64,000 nt of DNA. Origin: Lantana camara (Eukaryota; Streptophyta; Magnoliopsida; Lamiales; Verbenaceae). A program made the translations under genes and the position numbers. The stretch covers positions 13,814,501 to 13,878,500 of the forward strand of contig CM074858.1 of NCBI GenBank assembly GCA_037501455.1, in the 5' to 3' direction. The notes under the pieces are model-generated. The model saw only the letters and a program-made list of their open reading frames with translations, was not told where the DNA came from and did not search any database. Numbering within the stretch: the first letter of the stretch is position 1; every line of letters begins with the position of its first letter. This document shows, one piece after another, positions 10,667-21,391 of this stretch.

Positions 10667-11575
10667 ATGCCTCCACAACAACACCATCGTCGAGATAGAT
10701 CTCCGGAGCATCGACATCACCGGGATCATTCTCCACAACATGGAAATAATAACCCTCCACCACCACCGCAAATGGACCCCGAAAATTTTATGGAGAGATT
10801 AGCGGTATATTTGGATCAAAGAGCTCAGGAAAGGAATAATGCGCCTCAGGCCGGGAATCATGGAGGGAATGCTGTTACTGCTCTTCTTTGGGAGTTTAAA
10901 AATCAGAATCCACCGGTTTTCGTTGGTGAAAATGACGTTCAAGCGGAAGAATGGCTCGTGCAAACCAACCGGGTGTGGAATCTCATATCGTGTGGGCCTA
11001 TGGAGAAGCTACAATGCACACTTACCATGATCCAGGGTCAGGCCTACAGTTGGTGGTCGAGTGTGCAAGGGAAGTTGGAAGCCTCCGGAGAAGAGATAAC
11101 GTGGGAGGTATTTGTTCAGGAATTCAAGACCAAATATATTCCTAAAGCTACAAGGAATCGGCGCTCAAGGGAATTTATGGATCTCAAACAAGGGAGTATG
11201 TCTGTGACTGAGTATATCAACGAATTTGACAAACTCTCCCGCTATGCCCCTAATATAGCCAATCATGATGAAGCGAACGCCTCTCAGTTTCTCCAAGGAT
11301 TACATGAAGATATGAAAGATGCTCTGGAAGCAGCCAATACGAGCACGTGGGCGAAAGTAGTTGATAAGGCTCTAAGGGTCGAAGATAGAGTGGTTTTGAG
11401 GAGAAAGACTGCACATTCAGGGCAAGGGTCCAGCTCAGGGACTTTGAATAAATTTGGGAAGAGGCCAGCGTTCCAAACTTTTCAACAGGCTAAGCCTCAG
11501 AACAAACCATTTAGACCCGCGGGACCAAATCAAGCCAAGCAACCTTTGGAACTTCCGGCTCCACCTAAGGTGTAA
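10667..11575 (+). pseudogene. Gag, chromovirus A (premature stop)
   Basis: Encodes the start of the gag-pol polyprotein. A basic/His-rich N-terminus with a proline run is followed by the retrotransposon gag domain (WLVQTNRVW, then the conserved YSWW and WEVFVQEFKTKYIP, about residues 80-170). Gag forms the particle that packages element RNA. The frame ends at a TAA (11573-11575), but the same frame continues downstream with the CCHC zinc fingers, so this is a nonsense mutation and not the natural end. The start at 10667 lies about 180 bp after the primer site, as usual for the family. Confidence 0.88.
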
Positions 11576-12068
11576 TGTACCTATTGCAAGGGTCCTCACC
11601 ATGTGGATAATTGTTTTAGACTTCATAAAAGGTGTTTCATTTGTGGAGCACCAGATCATATGGTGAGCACGTGCCCGAAAAAGAAAGATAATCTGAGGCC
11701 TGCAATTCCAGCTAGGGCATATGCCTTGGGAGCTGAGGAGGAGCAAGCTGTGGATATCGACCCAAACGCTATGATCGAAGGTACTATAAGCATTCATGGC
11801 ACTACATTACATGCATTATTCGATCCCGGAGCTACTCATTCATTTATTTCTCGGGACATTGCTGCTACTATGTGCTTGCCTGTTTCTTTATGTGCGTGAT
11901 TACATGGTTAGTTCCCCTCTTGGTGGTAGCTTGGTATCTTGCAGGGTTTTTCGGGGTTGTCCAATTAGCTTTGAAGGCCGAGTCTTTTTTGCAGAATTGA
12001 TTGAGATGCCTATGCAGAGGTATGATGTTATTTTGGGGATGGATTGGTTGTATGAGTATGGGGCTTAG
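11576..12068 (+). pseudogene. Gag zinc fingers and aspartic protease, chromovirus A
   Basis: The frame of gag continues after its stop with two CCHC-like fingers (CTYCKGPHHVDNC, then CFICGAPDHMVSTC), which bind element RNA. The retroviral-type protease follows, with its active site as LFDPGATHSF (Asp in DPGA). A one-base indel near 11890 shifts the frame. The protease C-terminal part ([13 protein letters not shown]) follows in the new frame and is cut by TAG at 12066-12068. Confidence 0.85.
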
Positions 12069-14048
12069 ATGGATTGTCGGGAGAAGAAAGTTTCCTTCGG
12101 CTCAGTTGTGTTTAAGGGCGAGAAGGTTAAGTCAAGCCCGTTTATTTCTTTTATCGAGGCTAGTAGACTAGTCCAGGACGGTGCAACAGGTTTTGTGGCC
12201 TATCTTTTGAATAGTCCGAGGGATCAGGCCAAACTTGAAGAGACGGAGGTCGTGCGAGAGTATACTGATGTTTTCCCTGAGACTCTGGGTTCTTTGCCGC
12301 CTGATAGGGACATCGAATTTGTAATTGACCTTTATCCCGGAGCAGAGCCTTTTTCGAAGACCCCCTACAGAATGGCTCCTATAGAGTTAAAGGAGTTAAA
12401 GTCGCAGCTTGATGAACTTCTAGCTTGCGGGTACATTCGTCCGAGCACTTCTCCGTGGGGTGCTCCCGTTCTATTTGTAAAAAAGAAAGATGGAACGTTA
12501 CGGATTTGTACAGATTATCGCGAGCCGAATCGGATGACTGTGAAGAATAAGTATCTGTTGCCTCACATTGAGGAGTTGTTTGCTATCTTACAAGGTTCTA
12601 AGGTCTATTCCAAGTTGGATTTGAGGCAAGGTTACTACCAGCTGCGGATTAGAGAAGAGGATATTCCTAAGACTGGATTCAACACTCATTATGGTCATTT
12701 TGAGTTCGTTGTAATGCCTCTCGGGTTAACTAACGCTCCAGCCGTATTCATGGATATGATGCACCGAGTGTTCAGGCAGTTCCTTGACAAGTTTGTGGTA
12801 ATCTTTATAGACGACATTCTGGTGTATTCTAAGTCGGCTGAAGAGCACGCTCAACATCTTTGGATTGTTTTGGAGACCTTAAGGGAACATAAGTTGTATG
12901 CCAAGTTTAGCAAATGCGAGTTTTGGATCGACAGGGTTATATTTTTGGGTCATATTATTTCGGGTAATGGAATCGAAGTGGATCCGTCTAAGATTGAATC
13001 CGTGCTTCGTTGGGAAAGACCGAAGAATGCATCTGAAATTCGAAGTTTTCTCGGGTTGACCGGTTATTATAGAAGGTTTGTTAAAAATTTTTCCAAGATT
13101 GCTGCCCCGTTGACTCATCTGACTAAGAAGGAAGTGAAGTTTGAGTGGGATGATAACTGTGAAGCAAGTTTTCAGACTTTGAAGGTAAAGCTGACTTCGG
13201 CCCCAGTTCTTACCCTACCCGAGGGCACCGAAGGTTATGCAGTGTACACGGATGCTTCTAAGGAAGGTTTGGGTTGCGTTTTAATGCAGCACGGTAGAGT
13301 GGTAGCTTATGCTTCGAGGAAATTGAAGGAGCATGAGAAGAATTACCCTACCCATGACTTGGAATTAGCTGCGGTTGTGTTCGCTTTGATGAAGTGGCGA
13401 CACTATCTTTACGGTACTACGTTCGAGGTGTTTACAGATCATCAGAGTCTCAAATATCTTTTTTCTCAGAAGGATTTAAATGTCAGGCAGAGGCGTTGGA
13501 TGGAATTACTTGAGGATTATGACTGTAAGATCCAATATCATCCGGGTAAAGCAAACGTGGTAGCTGATACCTTGAGTAGAAAGGCGGGGTTGACTAGTTT
13601 GGGAACAAGTTCTTCAAATTCGGGTTCAGAGATTCTGGTTTCAGGGACTTGGTTGGCTAATCTCACAATTATACCGGATTTGAAACAGCAGTTACTAGAA
13701 GCTCAGGCCTCAGATGTTGAGATTCAGAGATTGTTATCTCGTTCGCAAGAGAATCAGAATTCTAGGTTTGGATTGGATGATTCAGGTTTGTTAAGGTTCG
13801 AATCAAGAGTTTGTGTTCCAAACGAGCTTAGGAGGTTGATTTTGGAAGAAGCACATCGCTCGGGGTACTCGATTCATCCAGGAGGTACTAAGATGTATCG
13901 AGACCTGAAAGAAAAATTCTGGTGGAATGGCATGAAAAGGGACATCGCGAACTTCGTGAAGAGATGTCTAACGTGTCAAAAGGTGAAGGCAGAACATCAG
14001 AAACCGGGAGGAACTCTCCAACCACTTCCTATTCCCGAGTGGAAGTAG
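12069..14048 (+). pseudogene. RT, RNase H and integrase N-terminus, chromovirus A
   Basis: In order: linker; reverse transcriptase (about residues 115-290, with [24 protein letters not shown] and the active site [10 protein letters not shown]); RNase H ([10 protein letters not shown], then [12 protein letters not shown] and [10 protein letters not shown], about 390-480). Then comes the HHCC zinc-binding N-terminus of integrase ([14 protein letters not shown], then CLTCQKVK, about 595-650). The TAG at 14046-14048 replaces the TGG found at the same place in element B (PEWKWEQ), so it is a nonsense mutation. Five bases later the reading is interrupted by element B. Confidence 0.92.
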
Positions 14049-14057
14049 GAGCAGGTG

Positions 14058-16563
14058 TGTAGCACCCGGAACGCTAGGCACCACATCCCCCGCACTATAG
14101 CCCCAATCCACATATGAAATGGTCAATCCATATATGAACCAAAGCTATAGCGAACGGGAGACAAAAAAAAAACTACACAAGGCTAGGCGGGACTAACCCC
14201 AAACCACATAATCAATTCAGAGTAATAAAAGCGGAAGCAATAATTCAATCAATACTTATAGGTACCATATTTATTTATTTACTAATAGATACCAACATTT
14301 GCCTCATCAATACAATATGATCTCCAAAAGAAGCCACAAGGCATGCTACAAAACAGAAGTATCAATACATGAACAAAATGTGAGATGAAGTGTGCTAGAC
14401 CCGAATTAAAGACACTCTAGACTCTAATTCCCGCCTAGCACGCCCTGCAAAACAACTGAAAAGTTGAGGTGTCAGTCCAACACGGACTGAGCAAGGGGTA
14501 TAAATAAATATAAGCGCACATACATGCAAGTTATAATCTCGGGTAATAATTTTTGGAAAATAACAATATAATTTAATAGAATAAGAGATACTATCGCCCG
14601 AGGTTACAACTAATTCAATTTATTAACTTAACACTCCAATACAATCAATCTGTGGCCCGGCTAGTGAGGGAAAATCTCCAACCTTACTCTGACTGTGTAC
14701 AATCAATCAATCAATTATTCAATAGTTAGGTGATCATGCGATTCATTATGGTGCACAAGTAGCAGTTTCAGTCCATCCTTCTTCCTCCGGGTGATGGTGG
14801 GATTGCAAGGCCCCACCATCCAATCAGTCTGGGCAGAGGGTACATGAATCCCTAAGCCCGAAACTCCTTCCTCCAATAATCTCCTAGGCGGTTCAGGGGT
14901 CATCCCAATTTGGTGAGAGTAGCTCTCGAGTTACCCCGTCAGCCCATGCTTTCCCGGTTGGCTCGAGCCACTACCCTCGGGCCCACAGTGCAATACAATA
15001 CTCGCCCAGTCAATCAATCAATCAATTCCTTCAATAGTTTGATAAATCATTTGAAAACCAATCTCATTTGAAACTATAGATATATAGATAAGTTTTGGCT
15101 TAAAACTTCACATAGGTTATACGGGTTCTATGTATCTAGAATTAAACCTCACCTGAACGACCCAAAACAAACAAGGAAACAGCTCACGGGGCCTGCTCCT
15201 CGTCACCAGGAAGCTGGTCTGTGCAAGAAAGATAATTGTCCGTGAGACACGACTCAAAATGTACCAAATAGGACGAACGGTGGAAATGCAACGAGATGAC
15301 GAGTATGATAGAATGTACCATGAAAATATCTCGTTCTAACATGTATGCAATCATATAATACATGCATACGTATAGCCATGCATGCAAAACAATATGCATG
15401 AAAAACAGAGGGTGGCACGCCCGTGTCACCAATATACACTAAGCCGTGACACCCACGTGTCGGGCTACAGCGGACAATATGCGTGAAAATAGAAGGTGAC
15501 ACGCCCGTGTCACCCTTACAAAGCAAACCGTGACACCCCCGTGTCATGGTACAGAAAAACCAGACCATCATGCACCCCCGTGTCACGCTGTACAAGGCAA
15601 AGTTGACACGCCCGTGTCAACTGTACGCAGCAGAAAAAAAACAGGGCAATCAGCAGAACAGCAACGAAACAACAACAACAACCAACAAAATGATCCATAC
15701 TCAAGTCCAAACGCATATATTTCATGCAATAAACATACTAGCTTACATATAGATCAATAGCAATTCATAAAACACATAATTCCAAGGTAGATCATCAAAG
15801 ATTCATCAAATGAAACCCATTTCATCAGTCATGCTCCAAGCTCAATAAAACTCAAGATAATGCATCCAACTTAAGCTCAAAGTTCATAAATAAGTTTCCA
15901 ACAACCAATACACAATTTAACCAATTCAATACAAGACCCTATCTATACCATATTTCCAAGAAAATCATCTATTCTCCAAAGTTACCTCAAAGGAAAGAAA
16001 TGGAAGATGAGAAGAAGGTATGATGTTGATGATGCTTGAATGATCACAAAACCCTCAAATATGAAGCTTGTTAGATGAAATCTCCCTACTCCTTCACAAG
16101 GATTTGTCTCGGTTGAGCAAGGAAAGCAAGAACAAAGTATATGAAATGTTTTGTATGAAATGGGAAGGCATGGTACGTGAAATGCTACTATGAAGGAGAA
16201 GAAATTGGACAATTTGCTATTAAGTCCTTCCATTATTTAAGTCATGAAATTAGGTTCAATTCCATATCAATTGATCAATTAGGTCTAATGCAATTAAGTC
16301 CCCAAAATCATGAAAATGAGCAAATAAGGCCATAAAGAATTAAATCACGTTCGGGAAATTAATTCATGTTACAATCACGTTCAATATATGCGACAATTAT
16401 AATATGATATGAATTTCAATAAAAAAAAAATACTTAGAATATAATTTTATGAAATTATGTCATGACATGAAAATCAAAGAAATGATCAATTAAAAATTAA
16501 AATCTAACTGTCAAACTCACACATGTCGATCATACCTGAAATGCCGAAAGCTGGGGCGTTACA
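14058..16563 (-). repeat. 3' LTR of chromovirus B
   Basis: Plus-strand ends TGTAGCACCC and GGGGCGTTACA; matched by 21392-23903. Carries a dyad cluster at 15411-15622. The reverse of a polypurine tract (TCCTCCCTCCTTAAAA) follows at 16565-16580. Confidence 0.94.
15411..15622. repeat. Dyad cluster with matching arms in chromovirus B LTR
   Basis: Six dyads share an ACACG/CGTGT or ACAC/GTGT core. The clearest are GGTGACACGCCCGTGTCACC (15495-15514) and GTTGACACGCCCGTGTCAAC (15602-15621). The outer bases differ between dyads but match within each. The copy in the other LTR (22745-22956) has ACCGTGACAC/GTGTCACGGT around a CCCC loop at 22861-22884. Confidence 0.85.
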
Positions 16564-16564
16564 A

Positions 16565-16580
16565 TCCTCCCTCCTTAAAA
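16565..16580 (-). other. Polypurine tract of chromovirus B
   Basis: TTTTAAGGAGGGAGGA on the minus strand, directly before the 3' LTR; primes plus-strand synthesis. Confidence 0.85.
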
Positions 16581-16597
16581 GAATCTGGTCCCCAGAT

Positions 16598-18216
16598 TCA
16601 CTGATCGGAAGGAAACAACTCTGGATGGAACCGTCTCATCTTGTCTTCGGTTTCCCACGTGGCTTCTTCGGTCTTGTCACTTCTCCAAAGAACCTTAACC
16701 ATGGGAATCTTCCGGTTTCTTAATTCCTGAAACTTCTTATCCAATAACTTAATCGGTTTCTGAACAAAGGTAAGGTTCGGTTCCAATTCCACTTCTTCAA
16801 CGGGAATGATCTCGGTTTCATCGGGGTAGTATTTCCTTAACTGAGAGACGTGAAATACATTATGAATCCCCGTGAGGCTCGGTGGTAGGTCCAATCTGTA
16901 AGCAACTTCTCCAACTCTTTCCAAAATCTCATAGGGACCTAGGTAACGAGGCTTAAGCTTACCTCCTTTCCCAATCCGAGCAAATCTTTTACGTGGAGAC
17001 GCCTTCAAGAATACCCGATCTCCAACTTCAAACTCGAGATCCCTTCTACGACGATCGGCATAGCTCTTCTGTCTGTCCTGAGCTGATTTCATCCGTTGTT
17101 TTATTAATTGGACTTTCTCAATCATAGCTTCAACAGCCTTAGAAGGTTTTTCCAATTGCTCACTTTTCTTAACACCTTCTTGCTTAGTCCATTTCCAGTC
17201 TTCCAAGTCAAAGAACAACGGAGAACGACACTTCCAACCATAAAGTAGCTCATACGGTGCCATTCCAATCGAAGCTTGAAAACTGTTGTTGTAAGCAAAC
17301 TCAATCAAAGGTAGCTGATCATGCCAAGAAGGCTGAAAATCCAAAGAACAAGCTCGAAGCAAATCCTCGAGATACCTTATTAATCTCTCGGACTGACCAT
17401 CCGTCTGAGGATGAAATGCTGTACTAAACTGGAGCTTCGTACCCAAAACCTCTTGCAATTCACGCCACAACTTTGAAGTGAACCGTGGATCTCTGTCTAA
17501 AACTATACTAACCAGAATCCCATGAAGTCTAACTATCTCCCGGTTATAAAGCTCGGCTAGCTTGCGAATCTTATACGACATCCGAACCGGCAGAAAATGT
17601 GCAGACTTCGTCAAACGGTCCACAATCACCCAAATTCCATCGAATCCACCTTTCACCTTAGGTAATCCGGACACGAAATCCATCGTCACCTGTTCCCACT
17701 TCCATTCAGGAATAGGTAACGGCTGAAGAAGACCTCCCGGTTTCTGATGCTCGACTTTCACTTTCTGACAAGTGAGATAATGCTTCACATACTCGGCCAC
17801 ATCCTTCTTCAATCCACGCCACCAATAATATTGCCTTAAATCCTTATACATCTTATTTCCTCCGGGGTGGATAGAATAAGCCGATCTGTGAGCTTCCTCG
17901 AGCAATACCCGTTTCAACTCTTCGGGTATAACCACTCGATTCTTAAAACGAAGAAGACCGGTTTCATCAAACCCGAATGGACATTCCGGATCAGCTCTTG
18001 CCTTAGCTACCAATTTCTGAACTTCCACATCCGTACTCTGAGCCTCAAATAACCTGTGCTTCAAATCTGGCTGAACCGAAATATTAGAGACTCGAGCCCT
18101 TAAAACAATTGGCTCGATTCCACTACTAAGCTCGACACACTAACCTTCCTACTAAGTGCATCGGCGACCACGTTGGCTTTACCGGGATGGTACTTGATCG
18201 TGCAATCATAATCTTC
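16598..18216 (-). pseudogene. Integrase and chromodomain, chromovirus B
   Basis: The minus-strand frame 18064-16598 encodes the HHCC zinc-binding domain (HRSAYSIHPGG, then [11 protein letters not shown]). The DDE catalytic core follows with its three acidic residues in VTMDFVSGLP, LDRDPRF and DGQSERLI (about residues 130-250), then the GPYEIL region. A C-terminal chromodomain-like segment (LWRSDKTEEATWETE) ends in FPSDQ. Integrase inserts the cDNA, and chromodomains are thought to guide it to heterochromatin. The part 18216-18065 linking RNase H to integrase is in a different frame, so a frameshift lies there. The integrase part itself looks uninterrupted. Confidence 0.9.
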
Positions 18217-19740
18217 CTACCTTTCCATCCAAAGCCGTTGCCTCATATTCAAATCCTTCTGAGTGAATAAATACTGGAGGCTTTTGTGGTCGGTGAAAAT
18301 CTCGAAAGACACCCCATACAAATAATGTCTCCACTTTCCAAGTGCAAAGACTACGGCGGCGAGCTCCAGATCATGTGTCGGATAATTCTTCTCATGCTCT
18401 TTCAACTTCCGGGATGCCTAAGCAATTACCTTACCCTTCTGAGTCAACACACAACCCAAGCCTTCCTTAGAAGCATCCGTATAAACAGCATATCCTTCAG
18501 AACCTTCCAGAAGGGCTAACACTGGAGCAGCAACTAACTTCTCTTTCAAGAAAGTGAAACTCTTCTCACAACCTTCATCCCAATCGAATTTCACATTCTT
18601 CTTCGTCAACCGTGTTAAAGGAGCTGCTAACTTGGAGAAATCCTTAACAAACCTCCGGTAATAACCTGCCAATCCTAAGAAACTCCTGATCTCCGAGGCA
18701 TTCTTAGGTTTCACCCATTTCAAAACCGACTCAATCTTAGAAGGGTCAACCTCCAAACCATTGCCCGAAATCACGTGACCCAAGAATGACACCCTGTCAA
18801 TCCAAAACTCACACTTGCTGAATTTGGCAAATAACTGATGCTCCTTCAAAGTCCTCAATACCAACTAAAGGTGCCTCGCATGCTCCTCGGCAGACTTAGA
18901 GAAAACCAGAATATCATCAATGAAGATAACCACGAACTTATCCAGAAAAGGCCTGAAAATCCTGTGCATCATATCCATAAAAGCTGCTGGGGCATTAGTC
19001 AAACCAAAAGGCATCACTACAAACTCATAATGCCCATACCGAGTATTAAATCCTGTCTTAGAAATATCCTCTGCTCGGATTCGCAGCTGATAGTAGCCTT
19101 GTCTCAAATCCAATTTCGAGTAGACTTTAGATCCCTGTAATATGTCAAACAACTCCTCGATATGTGGAATAGGATACTTATTCTTGATCGTCATCCGGTT
19201 CAACTCCCTATAGTCTATACACATTCTCAAAGTCCCGTCCTTCTTCTTTACGAACAAAATCGGTGCACCCCAGGGAGAAGAACTCGGTCTAATGTACCCA
19301 CTTTCCAACAATGCATCTAGTTGAGTCTTCAACTCTTTCAACTCGGCCGGAACCATACGATACGGAGTCTTGGAGTACGGCTCTGCACTAGGGTACAGAT
19401 TGATCACAAACTCAATTTCCCGTTCTGGAGGTAACGAATCCAATTCTTCAGGAAAGACCTCGGGAAACTCCTTCACTATTTCCATTTCTTCCAACTTACT
19501 TTGGTCCTTGGGTTTGTTGAGAATGTAAGCAATAAAACCCGTGGCTCCATCTCGAACCAACCTATGAGCTTCAGAGAAAGAAAGTAGAGGCACGGTCTTG
19601 GAACTCCAACCCACTACCAAATCTGATCCCAACTGAACCTTCTTCGCCCTGCAATCCACGGTGGCAGAATGTTTGTACAACCAATCCATGCCCAAAATGG
19701 ATCCATAACAAGTCATCGGCAGCTCAATGAAGTCTGACAA
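18217..19740 (-). pseudogene. Reverse transcriptase and RNase H, chromovirus B (stops)
   Basis: The minus-strand frame from 19740 encodes the protease-RT linker and RT, with [26 protein letters not shown] and active site [14 protein letters not shown] follows EEHARHL (about 18865), where element A has TGG. It resumes at 18864 with the RT thumb and RNase H ([10 protein letters not shown]), has another TAG before [12 protein letters not shown] (about 18415), and continues to 18217. All three pieces are in one frame, so the damage here is nonsense mutation. Confidence 0.9.
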
Positions 19741-19746
19741 GAAAAC

Positions 19747-20562
19747 TCAACCCTCAATACTCGCCGGAACCTCTCTGAACACCCGATCAGATTCTAAACT
19801 ACCACCAAAAGGAGTACTAACCACATAACATGCAGAAGAGCGAGTAACAGACAAAGGCAAAGAAACAGATATAGCACTCGAAAGAAAGGAGTGAGTAGCT
19901 CCCGGATCAAATAAGGTATGAATGTTCGTGCCATGTATGCAAATGGTACCTTCAACTACCGCGGCTGGATCAACATCAACATCCAGCTGCTCTCCGTCCA
20001 AAGCATAAGCACGAGCCCTGATCAGTGGTCTCTGTGCTCCCGGCGGTAGCATCCTGCGGTCTGGACATCCGTCTACCATATGCTCGTCGCTCCCACAAAT
20101 CAAACATAAACCCAGACACCTCCTGCAGTTATCATAGATATGCGTCCTTTGACCACAGAAGGTACAAGCAGGCCTCTCGGGTGGTGGTGGCAAAGCTGGA
20201 GCAACTGGAGCTCTAATCACTGGTCCCGCTGGTCGGGGCTTCTTCCTTGGGCCTTTCGGAGCTGGTGGTGGAGAAGAATAAACCATCGGCCTCTTGCCTG
20301 AAGTAGAACCCGAACCTGAACCCTTATACCCCATTCCGGAACCTCTGAAACCCAATCCGGAACCTGAGCCCGAACCTGAACGATAAGTAGACCGCCTCGC
20401 ATTCACTGAATCCTCAACCAACAATGCCTTCTTGGTAGCCTTCACCCATGTACTCGTGTTGACCGCCTCAATCGCTGCCTGAATATCCGGTCTAAGGCCC
20501 TGAACAAACTGCATCGCCTTATGGAAATCGTCACTCGCTATATTAGGAACATAGCGGGTCAA
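19747..20562 (-). pseudogene. Gag C-terminus, zinc fingers and protease, chromovirus B
   Basis: In order: end of the gag domain (TRYVPNIASDDFHKAMQF), a Gly/Ser-rich linker, two CCHC-like fingers (CTFCGQRTHIYDNC and CLICGSDEHMVDGC), and the protease active site in HTLFDPGATHSF. It ends in TGA at 19747-19749, where element A has CGA (Arg) in the same context, so the stop is secondary. The upstream TAG at about 20572 separates it from the gag N-terminus in the same frame. Confidence 0.88.
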
Positions 20563-20571
20563 TCTCTCAAA

Positions 20572-21129
20572 CTAGGTGATATACTCTGAAACTGACCGGC
20601 TTCCTTGCTTAAGTTCTGTAAATTCCTTCAATCTTCGAGTGCGAGAAGATAGAGGAATAAACTTGTTCTTGAACTCCCTGACGAAAACTTCCCAATTCAC
20701 TTCCTCGCCTGCAACATCTAACACAATCAGGGCATTCTCCCACCATGAATATGCCTCGCCCTGAATCAGAGAAATAGTACATCGGGCCTTCTCCAGGGAC
20801 TCACACGGGATAAGCTCCCATATCCTCTCAATTTCCTTCAGCCACTGCTCAGCCTGAATATCATTCCCTTTATAAAACTTGGGAGGATGCTGGTTCTGGA
20901 ACTCCCTGAAAGCTAATGAAATCTGGCCTCCCGGCTGTGGTGGTGGAACTGGTGGTGGTGGAGGAACATAATCCCTAACTCTCTGATCAATAAGACCCAC
21001 CACGGCATTCATAAAGTCCTGTGGCTGAGCCTGAGGAGGTGGAGGAGGAGGTGGTGATCTCTCCCGACGATGATGACGACGATGTCGATGTCTAGGAGAA
21101 CGATCACGATGATGTCTATCGCGAGCCAT
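20572..21129 (-). pseudogene. Gag N-terminal part, chromovirus B
   Basis: The start of gag-pol: an Arg/His-rich N-terminus, a proline run, then the gag domain (QWLKEIERIWELIP, YSWWENAL, WEVFVREFKNKFIP). It is cut by TAG after SVSEYIT. The start Met lies about 240 bp inside the primer site. It is clearly homologous to gag of element A (10667). Confidence 0.88.
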
Positions 21130-21371
21130 CCTGAAATCAAGGCACTATTATGCATGTTCAATTAGTAGGTGCAAATGTGTGCAAATAATTCACAAATTGC
21201 ACATAAATTCAAAAATTCGAACAATTCACCAAATTCAAGTAAGTTCAAATAGGTCAAGTAGGTTCAAATATATCAAATAACGATGCAAGACTCTCAAGTC
21301 GACACTTAGTTCCTATGCCGTGCAACCTAGACTCACAAGACACGACACAAGAGACTTGGTTTTGCAACCGG

Positions 21372-21383
21372 GCTCTGATACCA
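21372..21383 (-). other. Primer binding site of chromovirus B
   Basis: GCTCTGATACCA, the reverse complement of TGGTATCAGAGC, 8 bp inside the 5' LTR; complementary to initiator Met tRNA. Confidence 0.9.
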
Positions 21384-21391
21384 CCGTAGGA

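Noticed and set aside
15411..15622. Possible CRISPR array
   Set aside because: Plant nuclear DNA. Repeats are short imperfect dyads at irregular spacing, no cas genes, and located inside an LTR.
15184..15760. Several open frames rich in Thr-Arg-Gly-Cys-His words
   Set aside because: They are translations of the dyad cluster in the chromovirus B LTR; both LTRs and several phases give similar frames.
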